Source of the DNA: an uncultured Rivibacter sp.
Lineage (GTDB): Bacteria > Pseudomonadota > Gammaproteobacteria > Burkholderiales > Burkholderiaceae
Assembly: GCA_946480925.1 (NCBI GenBank)
Contig: CAMLLU010000002.1
Coordinates: 108,294 to 172,293 of the forward strand
Reading direction: 5' to 3'
DNA: 64,000 nucleotides
Under the pieces are notes generated by a model, which ran no database searches, was not told where the DNA came from, and saw only the letters and a program-made list of their open reading frames with translations. The translations under genes and the position numbers were made by a program. Positions 58,012 to 64,000 of the stretch are shown here, piece by piece; within the stretch, counting starts at the first letter, position 1; every line of letters starts with the position of its first letter.

Positions 58012-58802
58012 TGCGCGCGCTGGCAACCGACCTGGCGCACCTGCTGTGGTCGGTTCCGCTGTACACGTTGCTGGGCCTGCTGTGGCTGGCCGTGCGGGCA
58101 TGGCTTCCGCGAGCACGCGGCAGCAGGCTCGCACGCTGGCGCTACGTGCTCTTGCTGTCCTGCCTCGTGCTGTATGCGGGCAGCATCCCGGCCACAGCCA
58201 ATGCATTGCGAGCCCACCTCGAAGGGCAATGGCCCGTGCCGGCGGACGCGGCCCTATCGGCTGATGCCAAGGGGCCGACGCTGCTCGTGCTGGCGGCCGG
58301 CTGGGTGCGCCATGGGGCGCAGGGGCCCGTGGCCATGCTCGGAGAACGCAGCTGGGAGCGGCTGGCCTGCGCCGTCGAACTGCAGCGCGCGAGCGGCAGT
58401 CCGTTGATGATCTTCTCCGGGGCTCCACTGCCGGATGGATCCGACTCGATCGCGGGTCGCATGGCCCACATGGCTGCACGCATGGGGGTGCCGGCGCAGC
58501 ACATCGCGGTCGAAGCCCGCTCGCTCAACACATACGAAAACCTCGCCTTCACGGAGCAGCGATTCAACCTCACCGCACGTGGCAAGGTGGTGCTGCTGAC
58601 CAGCGCCGTACACATGCCGCGAGCCGTGGCCGTGGCACGCCGCGTGGGGCTCGACGTGCTGCCCTATCCCTGTGACTTCCGTGCTGAAAGTCACCTGAGC
58701 TGGCAGCACTTCGTGCCCTCCAACGCAGCACCGCAATCGCTCGAGGAAGTGCTGCACGAATCGATCGGGCTGCTCGTCTACCGCCTGCGTGGCTGGGCAT
58801 GA
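58011..58802 (+). CDS. YdcF/ElyC family (DUF218) membrane protein
   Basis: A 263-residue protein with two N-terminal membrane helices (about residues 10-30 and 45-65) and a DUF218 domain: TLLVLAAGWVRHG, LMIFSGAPLPDG, VEARSLNTYENLAFT and VVLLTSAVHMPRAVAVARRVG. ElyC of this family affects envelope integrity and peptidoglycan lipid carriers in E. coli. Coupled to manC by a one-base overlap, so a role in the lipid-linked stage of exopolysaccharide synthesis is plausible but unproven. Confidence 0.85.
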   Translation: MRALATDLAHLLWSVPLYTLLGLLWLAVRAWLPRARGSRLARWRYVLLLSCLVLYAGSIPATANALRAHLEGQWPVPADAALSADAKGPTLLVLAAGWVRHGAQGPVAMLGERSWERLACAVELQRASGSPLMIFSGAPLPDGSDSIAGRMAHMAARMGVPAQHIAVEARSLNTYENLAFTEQRFNLTARGKVVLLTSAVHMPRAVAVARRVGLDVLPYPCDFRAESHLSWQHFVPSNAAPQSLEEVLHESIGLLVYRLRGWA

Positions 58803-59070
58803 ACGCGTTGCTTGCACGGCATGCGCAGAGGTAACAAACACGCCGCTTGCCGGGCTGCGAGACCCCCCTGTTCGGGGTTATGACTTTCACAGTCGCTTGC
58901 GTATCCTTCTCTCGTCCGCTGGGTCGTGCTGCAGCCTGATGCATTCCTGCACTCGAGTGACCCGGTTCATGAAGGTGAAGAAAACTTCGTGCTGCGCCGA
59001 TCGTCTTGCACGAGCAGCAGATGAGGGGCTCGCGCTACCTGAGCGCCCTTGAACCCGACAGGAGGATTCC

Positions 59071-59706
59071 ATGGCACTGAACGCCGCTCCCCGCTTCGTG
59101 AAACAACTGTTCGCCTGCCTCGGCGTCTGCGCCGCCATGTTCAGCCTCGCGGGCTGCGGGTCCACCCACTATCCGCCGGCGCCCGTATCGGCTGCCACCA
59201 CCGAATACCGCTACCTGATCGGCCCGCTCGACGTGGTCAACATCATCGTGTGGCGCAACCCCGAGCTGTCGCTGTCGGTGCCCGTTCGGCCCGACGGGCA
59301 CATCTCCACGCCGCTGGTCGAAGACCTGCCGGCCATCGGCCGCAGCCCGAAGGACCTGGCGCGCGACATCGAAAAGGCGCTCGGCAAGTACACGCGCGAT
59401 CCGGTGGTCACCGTGATGGTGACGAGCTTCCAGGGCTCTGCGAGCGAGCAGATCCGCATCATCGGCGAGGCCGCGCGACCGCAGGCCATTCCGTATCGTC
59501 AGGAGATGACCCTGCTGGACGTGATGATCCAGGTGGGGGGCCTCACCGACTTCGCCGACGGCAACAACGCGGTGCTCGTGCGCGGCAAGGAACAGGGCAA
59601 GCAGTACAGCGTGCGCCTGAAGGACCTCATCAAGCGAGGCGACATCTCGGCCAACGTCGACGTGCGGCCGGGCGACGTGCTGATCATTCCGCAGAGCTGG
59701 TTCTGA
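59071..59706 (+). CDS. Exopolysaccharide export lipoprotein (Wza-like, XrtA-system type)
   Basis: Outer-membrane or periplasmic export protein of the polysaccharide export family. In 211 residues: lipobox LAGC (Cys about residue 29), Poly_export domain (YRYLIGPLDVVNIIVWRNPELS, VRPDGHISTPLVEDLPAIGRSP) and an SLBB-like domain (QIRIIGEAARPQAIPYRQEMTLLDVMIQVGGLTDFADGN). The short length without Wza's C-terminal helix matches the TIGR03027 type in exosortase loci. AGGAGG precedes the ATG. The 268 bases upstream hold no gene; a small hairpin ACCCC/GGGGT is near 58862. Confidence 0.9.
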   Translation: MALNAAPRFVKQLFACLGVCAAMFSLAGCGSTHYPPAPVSAATTEYRYLIGPLDVVNIIVWRNPELSLSVPVRPDGHISTPLVEDLPAIGRSPKDLARDIEKALGKYTRDPVVTVMVTSFQGSASEQIRIIGEAARPQAIPYRQEMTLLDVMIQVGGLTDFADGNNAVLVRGKEQGKQYSVRLKDLIKRGDISANVDVRPGDVLIIPQSWF

Positions 59707-59751
59707 ACCGGCACCGCGTTGCCGCGCAATGAATCGAGCAAGAGTCGAAGC

Positions 59752-61308
59752 ATGGACGAACTGATTGCCCAGGTGCAGGCCACGGCGCGCAGCATGTGGC
59801 GCCGCCGCTGGATCGGCGTGCTGGTGGCCTGGATCGTGGCCGCCATCGCAGCCGTGGCGCTGTGGCGCACGCCCGACCGCTACGAAGCGACCGCGCGCGT
59901 GTTCGTCGATTCCAAGAGCGTGCTCAAGCCGCTGATGCAGGACCTCGCGATCGAGCCAGACATCGAGCAGACCATCGGGTTGCTGGCCAAGACGCTCATC
60001 AACCGGCCGAACATCGAGTTGCTGATGCGCAAGGCCAGGCTCGAGACGCCCGAGATGACGCAGGCCGATCGTGATCAGTTGATCGAGAAGCTCACCAAGA
60101 CCATCAAGCTCACCGGCATCGGGCGCGACAACGTCTTCAGCTTCAGCTACCGCGACACCGACCCTGTGCGTGCCCGCACGGTGGTGGAGAACCTCGTGGC
60201 GCTGTTCGTCGAGTCCGACCTCGGGGCCAAGGCCCGCGACACCGAGTCGGCGCGTGGCTTCATCGACCAGCAGATTCGCACGTATGAGGCGCGCCTCATC
60301 GAGGCCGAGAACCGGCTCAAGGAATTCAAGCTGCGCAACATCGACCTCACCAACACCGCCGGCAGCGACTACTTCGCACGCATCGCCGCGCTCACCGAAG
60401 AGGTGAACAAGCTCACGCTGGACCTGCGGGCCGCCGAGCAGTCCCGCGATGCGCTCAAGCGCGAGCTCTCCGGCGAGAACACCTCGCTGCTGTCTGACGT
60501 GCCGGCCGAGGGGGCCGTGCCGGCGACCGCTGAACTCGATTCGCGCATCGACTCCCAGAAGCGCCAGCTGGACGACCTGCTGCGTCGCTACACCGACCTG
60601 CACCCTGACGTGGTGGCCACGCGCCGTCTCATCGCACGGCTCGAAGAGCAGCGCGAACAGGAGATCGAAGCCGCGCGCAAGAAGGCGGCCCAAACCAGGC
60701 CCGGCCGCTCGGCCAGTGCCAACCCGGTGATCCAGCAGGTCAAGCTGGCACTGGCGGAATCCGAGGCCAGTGTGGCGGCTTTGCGCTCGCGCCTGGCCGA
60801 CATGCAGGGCCGCCTCGCGCAGCTGCGCAACACCGCGAGCCGCGTGCCGCAAGTCGAGGCCGAGCTGGCCCAGCTCAACCGCGACTACGACATCGTGCGC
60901 CAGAACTACGAGGCGCTGGTGGCACGCCGCGAAAAGGCGTCCATGTCCGAAGAGGTCGACAACACCCGCCTGGCCAAGTTCCGCGTGATCGATCCTCCGC
61001 GCACGGCCGAGAAGCCGGTGTTCCCGAACCGGCTGGCGCTGGTGCCCGTGGCCCTCATCGGCGCGTTGCTCGCTGGCGTGGTCGCCACTTTCCTGATGAC
61101 GCAGCTGGTGCCCACCCTCAACAGTGCCAGGGCCTTGCGCGAGTTGACGCAACGGCCTGTGCTGGGCAGCGTTTCGATGCGGCTGCCGCAGAGCATGGCT
61201 CGTCTTGCGTGGCGCGAGCATGCCGCGTTTGCCTCGGCCGTCACCGGGCTGGTGGTGGTCTACGGTGCATGGATGGCGTGGATGGCCAGCCACGCAGCGC
61301 GGGTCTGA
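59752..61308 (+). CDS. XrtA-system chain-length determinant (Wzz-like)
   Basis: Polysaccharide co-polymerase of 518 residues that works with the tyrosine kinase and export protein. It has an N-terminal helix (about 22-40), the Wzz domain (TPDRYEATARVFVDSKSVLKPLM), long coiled coils (about 165-400) and a second helix (about 435-457, PVALIGALLAGVVATFLM) after a proline-rich RVIDPPRTAEKPVFPNR. One more hydrophobic C-terminal segment follows. Matches TIGR03007. The ATG at 59752 was chosen; an upstream in-frame start adds 11 residues. Confidence 0.9.
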   Translation: MDELIAQVQATARSMWRRRWIGVLVAWIVAAIAAVALWRTPDRYEATARVFVDSKSVLKPLMQDLAIEPDIEQTIGLLAKTLINRPNIELLMRKARLETPEMTQADRDQLIEKLTKTIKLTGIGRDNVFSFSYRDTDPVRARTVVENLVALFVESDLGAKARDTESARGFIDQQIRTYEARLIEAENRLKEFKLRNIDLTNTAGSDYFARIAALTEEVNKLTLDLRAAEQSRDALKRELSGENTSLLSDVPAEGAVPATAELDSRIDSQKRQLDDLLRRYTDLHPDVVATRRLIARLEEQREQEIEAARKKAAQTRPGRSASANPVIQQVKLALAESEASVAALRSRLADMQGRLAQLRNTASRVPQVEAELAQLNRDYDIVRQNYEALVARREKASMSEEVDNTRLAKFRVIDPPRTAEKPVFPNRLALVPVALIGALLAGVVATFLMTQLVPTLNSARALRELTQRPVLGSVSMRLPQSMARLAWREHAAFASAVTGLVVVYGAWMAWMASHAARV

Positions 61309-61317
61309 GGAGTCGAC

Positions 61318-62259
61318 GTGAGCATCATCGAACAGGCAGCGCGCCGTCTTGAAGAGCTGCGACGCAGCGGTGTCGACGTGTCGGCGCATGGTGCGCGCAC
61401 GGCCGTTGCGCAGGACCCTTCGTTCGCGCGTCCGCCACGTGCCGAGTCTGCGTCCGTCGTGCGCGAGTTCGCTCCCACCGGCGCAGTGCCGGCCGCGGGG
61501 GCCGCGTCGCGCCCGGCCGGCAAGCCTTCGAAGCGGGTGGAGATCGACCTGGCGCGGCTTGCCTCCATGGGCTATCTCACGCCGGACACGCTGCGCGCGC
61601 AGATGGCCGACGAGTTCCGCATCATCAAGCGCCCGTTGCTGGACAACGTGAACCGCAAGGGGGCGGGCGCCCTGGAGCGCAGCAACCTCATCATGGTGAC
61701 GAGCTCGCTGCCGGGCGAGGGCAAGACCTTCGTGTCCGTCAATCTCGCGATGAGCCTCGCGATGGAGCTCGACAAGACCGTGCTGCTGGTGGATGCAGAC
61801 GTGTCGCGCCCCTCGGTGCTGAGCCGGCTCGGGGTGCCGCAGTCGTCGGGGCTGCTCGACATCCTGTCGCACGACACGCTCGAGATGAACGAGGTGCTGC
61901 TGCGCACCAACATCGAGAAGCTGTCGTTGCTGCCCGCGGGCACGCCGCAAGGGCGGGCGACCGAACTGCTGGCCAGCGACAGCATGGACCGCCTGCTCGA
62001 CGAGCTGGCCGCCCGCTACGCCGACCGCATCATCATCTTCGATGCGCCGCCGCTGCTGCCTTCCACCGAGTCCCGCGTGCTGGCAACGCACATGGGCCAG
62101 GTGGTGCTGGTGGTGGAGGCGGACAAGACCTCGCAGAAGTCCGTCACGCAGGCGCTCGCCACCATCGAGGCCTGCCCCGTCGTGCTGCCGCTGCTCAACA
62201 AGATCAGCCGCTCCGAGGTGGGTTCCTACTATGGCTACTATGGACCGCTCGAAGGGTGA
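61318..62259 (+). CDS. XrtA-system tyrosine autokinase
   Basis: BY-kinase of 313 residues that phosphorylates tyrosines in its own tail and controls polymer length. Walker A is SLPGEGKTFVSVNLAMSLA, Walker A' VLLVDADVSRPSV, and Walker B IIIFDAPPLL. The C-terminal tail contains Y-Y-G-Y-Y-G, the tyrosine cluster expected for autophosphorylation. The start is GTG at 61318, 9 bases after the chain-length gene. Resembles TIGR03018. Its 3' end overlaps the next gene by 29 bases, and the Tyr codons form that gene's start region. Confidence 0.9.
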   Translation: MSIIEQAARRLEELRRSGVDVSAHGARTAVAQDPSFARPPRAESASVVREFAPTGAVPAAGAASRPAGKPSKRVEIDLARLASMGYLTPDTLRAQMADEFRIIKRPLLDNVNRKGAGALERSNLIMVTSSLPGEGKTFVSVNLAMSLAMELDKTVLLVDADVSRPSVLSRLGVPQSSGLLDILSHDTLEMNEVLLRTNIEKLSLLPAGTPQGRATELLASDSMDRLLDELAARYADRIIIFDAPPLLPSTESRVLATHMGQVVLVVEADKTSQKSVTQALATIEACPVVLPLLNKISRSEVGSYYGYYGPLEG

Positions 62260-63805
62260 TGCCGACGAGCGGGCCGGCCGCGGGGCCGCGCGCCTGGCTC
62301 CGCGGTTGCTCGCTGCAGCGTTCGCAGCGGCCTTCGGTGCCCCTGCGGTCGCGCAGCAATGGAGCGTCGAAGCCAGCATCGCGGCGCGGCTCACCTCCTC
62401 GTCGAACGCCGGCCTCGGCTCCGCCACCGACGAAGGCGATGCCATCCTCAACGTGCGGCCGCGCTTCGACATCCGGCGCACCGGGGGCCGGTTCAGCCTA
62501 GCGGGCACCTTCGACCTCAACGCCTTCAGCTACTTCGGCGGCACGCAACCCAACCGGGTGCTGCCTGCCATCGGCGCCAATGCGCGCCTCGAGGCGGTCG
62601 AGCGCTTCTTCTTCGTCGAGGCCGAGGCGCGCGCACTGCAGACCAGCAACAACCCGTTCGGCGTCAGCCCCGACGGTGAGTCGGCACATGCCAACACCGT
62701 GACCACCACGATGTACCGGCTGAGTCCGTACATCGAGCGTGAGGTCGGCGACGACTTCCGCTACGGGCTGCGCAGCGACAACACTGAAACCGGTGAGCAC
62801 GGCTCCACCACCGCCGCGCGCACCACGTCGACCGGGCGTTACGGGCGCCACGTGGCCTATGCCGAGCTCGACCCCGTGCCGCTGGGCTGGCGCCTGGAGG
62901 CCGAGCGCACCGACACGCGCTATGACGACAGCACGGAGCCTTCCCAGGTGATCGAGCTGGCACGCGCGAGCGTGAACTACGCCATCGGCCCCGACCTGTC
63001 GGCCGGGTTGCGTGCCGGCTACGAGCGCAACAACCTGCTGGTGGGTGAAGACCGCGACAACCGCATCTACGGCGTGCAGCTGCGCTGGCGCCCCAGCGAG
63101 CGCACCGACCTGTCGGCCTATCACGAGCATCGATTCTTCGGCTCGAGCTGGCGCGTCGCCTTCGACCACCGCATGCCATGGCTGGCCTGGAACTTCGTGT
63201 TCTCGCGCGGCGTCGAAACCGCGCCGCAGCTGCTGTTCGAGCTGCCGCCGGTGGGCAACGTCGCGGCGCAGCTCGATGCCATGTTCACCACGCGCTACCC
63301 CAACCCGACCGAGCGGGCTCGAGTGGTGCAGGAGTTCATGGCCACGCGCGGGCTCCCCGGCAGCACCCAGCGCGCGATGAATCTCTATTCGCAGCGCCTC
63401 ACGCTGGTCACCAACAGCAGCGGCAGCGTGAGCTACGTCGGCCCGCGCACGACCATCACGCTCAGCGGCTACTCCACACGTGTGGAAGACGCGCTCAGCG
63501 GCACGCCGGTGCTCCTCGAGGCCTCGCTCAACAACAACACGCAACGCGGCGCCGGCCTCCTGATCAGCCGCCGGCTGACGCGCCTGACCTCGATGACGCT
63601 CGACTTCGACTACAGCCACATCCGCGCGCTCGAGGCCATCGGCCCCGACAGCACCAAGCAGGCCAGCGCACGCGTGCGCTTCAGCCTGCAGGCCTCGCCT
63701 CGCACCAACACCTTCTTCGGCGGCGGCTACCGCAAGCTGGCCTCGAACGTGGTGGTCGGCGGCGAAGAGGTCACCGCCTTCGCGGGCATCGATCACACGT
63801 TCTGA
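62231..63805 (+). CDS. XrtA/PEP-CTERM-associated outer-membrane barrel protein (TIGR03016-like)
   Basis: A 524-residue secreted protein: a signal peptide (hydrophobic stretch about residues 22-42 ending PAVAQQ) then a beta-rich chain with alternating strands and terminal aromatic residue (DHTF), typical of an outer-membrane barrel. Recognisable parts are NVRPRFDIRRTGGRFSLAG, DLNAFSYFGG and RVRFSLQASPRTNTFFGGGYR. It matches the TIGR03016 barrel protein seen in exosortase polysaccharide loci, probably a polymer-secretion component. The ATG at 62231 has GAGGTGGG eight bases upstream; another ATG three codons later is possible. Confidence 0.82.
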   Translation: MATMDRSKGDADERAGRGAARLAPRLLAAAFAAAFGAPAVAQQWSVEASIAARLTSSSNAGLGSATDEGDAILNVRPRFDIRRTGGRFSLAGTFDLNAFSYFGGTQPNRVLPAIGANARLEAVERFFFVEAEARALQTSNNPFGVSPDGESAHANTVTTTMYRLSPYIEREVGDDFRYGLRSDNTETGEHGSTTAARTTSTGRYGRHVAYAELDPVPLGWRLEAERTDTRYDDSTEPSQVIELARASVNYAIGPDLSAGLRAGYERNNLLVGEDRDNRIYGVQLRWRPSERTDLSAYHEHRFFGSSWRVAFDHRMPWLAWNFVFSRGVETAPQLLFELPPVGNVAAQLDAMFTTRYPNPTERARVVQEFMATRGLPGSTQRAMNLYSQRLTLVTNSSGSVSYVGPRTTITLSGYSTRVEDALSGTPVLLEASLNNNTQRGAGLLISRRLTRLTSMTLDFDYSHIRALEAIGPDSTKQASARVRFSLQASPRTNTFFGGGYRKLASNVVVGGEEVTAFAGIDHTF

Positions 63806-63821
63806 GGTTCCGAGCTTTTTG

Positions 63822-64000
63822 ATGACGACTGTCGACAACAACACCATGGGTCCGCTGCTGTGCGTCGTAGGGGCACGCCCCAACTACATGAAGATGGCCC
63901 CGCTGCTGCGGGCCTTCCGCGCCCACCCGGGCCTGCCCAGGGCCGTGCTGGTGCACACCGGCCAGCACTACGACTTCGCGCTCAACGACCGCCTGTTCGC
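63822..64000 (+). CDS. wecB: UDP-N-acetylglucosamine 2-epimerase, N-terminal part
   Basis: Only the first 59 codons are in the window. The visible part, LLCVVGARPNYMKMAPLLRAF and VLVHTGQHYDFALNDRLF, is the classical WecB start. The enzyme makes UDP-ManNAc from UDP-GlcNAc. An alternative ATG at 63843 would drop seven residues. Its place after the barrel gene is consistent with an exopolysaccharide containing ManNAc or its acid. Confidence 0.9.
   Translation, partial: MTTVDNNTMGPLLCVVGARPNYMKMAPLLRAFRAHPGLPRAVLVHTGQHYDFALNDRLF

Noticed and set aside
58789..59052. Short plus-strand frame before the export lipoprotein
   Set aside because: No ribosome-binding site at a plausible ATG, and the 268-base gap looks like a promoter/leader region.
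59035..62520. A 1161-codon open frame on the minus strand across the polysaccharide export genes
   Set aside because: It is antisense to four well-supported genes, has the His/Arg/Gln-rich composition of antisense frames in high-GC DNA and matches no family.

Overview
The window is a gene-dense, high-GC stretch of chromosome that reads as Betaproteobacteria, order Burkholderiales, most like the Rubrivivax/Leptothrix/Methylibium branch. This placement rests on recognised protein families and gene order, not on a database search. The main clues are the pyrR-pyrB-(inactive pyrC) order, grxC-secB-gpsA, a complete caa3-type cytochrome oxidase locus, petABC followed by sspAB, DUF721-M23-secA-argJ, a Bug-family periplasmic binding protein, and an exosortase (XrtA/PEP-CTERM) type exopolysaccharide locus. 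There are no insertion sequences, phage genes, CRISPR arrays or rRNA. One tRNA (Thr, anticodon TGT) is present.

Layout. 1-4.5 kb: pyrimidine synthesis (end of pyrR, pyrB, a catalytically dead pyrC homologue), an acyltransferase and a degenerate HD-GYP protein. 4.6-9 kb: gpmA facing rhodanese, grxC, secB, gpsA and a Bug-family binding protein. 9-14 kb, minus strand: comF, trmL, a PfkB-type kinase and a pair of membrane proteins (DUF2157, DUF4401/GDYXXLXY). 14-15 kb: a BioC-like methyltransferase. 15-25 kb: the aa3/caa3 oxidase locus with structural genes (ctaC, ctaD, ctaE), copper and haem assembly genes (ctaG, surf1, a divergent Sco-like gene, ctaA, ctaB, sco) and small membrane proteins. 25-30.5 kb: rpoH under a CIRCE operator, a pdxA-family gene, a DUF1631 gene and mscL. 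30.6-35 kb: the bc1 complex, sspA/sspB and tRNA-Thr. 35-40.6 kb: DUF721, an M23 peptidase, secA and argJ. 40.6-44 kb: a sensor kinase and an MFS transporter. 44-49 kb, minus strand: ugpBAECQ for glycerol-3-phosphate uptake. 49-54.7 kb: a giant FAD/Fe-S oxidoreductase, a HIT protein, DUF971 and ubiE. 55-64 kb: the start of an exopolysaccharide operon that runs off the window at wecB.

How the parts fit. Much of the window is respiratory: cytochrome bc1, cytochrome oxidase with its assembly factors, ubiquinone methylation (ubiE) and a large flavin/iron-sulfur dehydrogenase likely to feed electrons to the quinone pool. A second theme is envelope and export: secA, secB, mscL, M23, and exopolysaccharide synthesis and export. 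The clearest regulatory signals are a CIRCE (HrcA) operator over the rpoH promoter, a consensus-like promoter with a downstream dyad before the oxidase locus, a hairpin that could hide the secB ribosome-binding site, a Pho-box-like site before ugpB, and several strong intrinsic terminators.

I found no clearly new multi-gene system. The most unusual items are the divergent Sco-like protein with all three metal ligands kept, the CIRCE-rpoH arrangement, the structured leader and 20-bp palindrome before the HD-less HD-GYP gene, and the secB leader.
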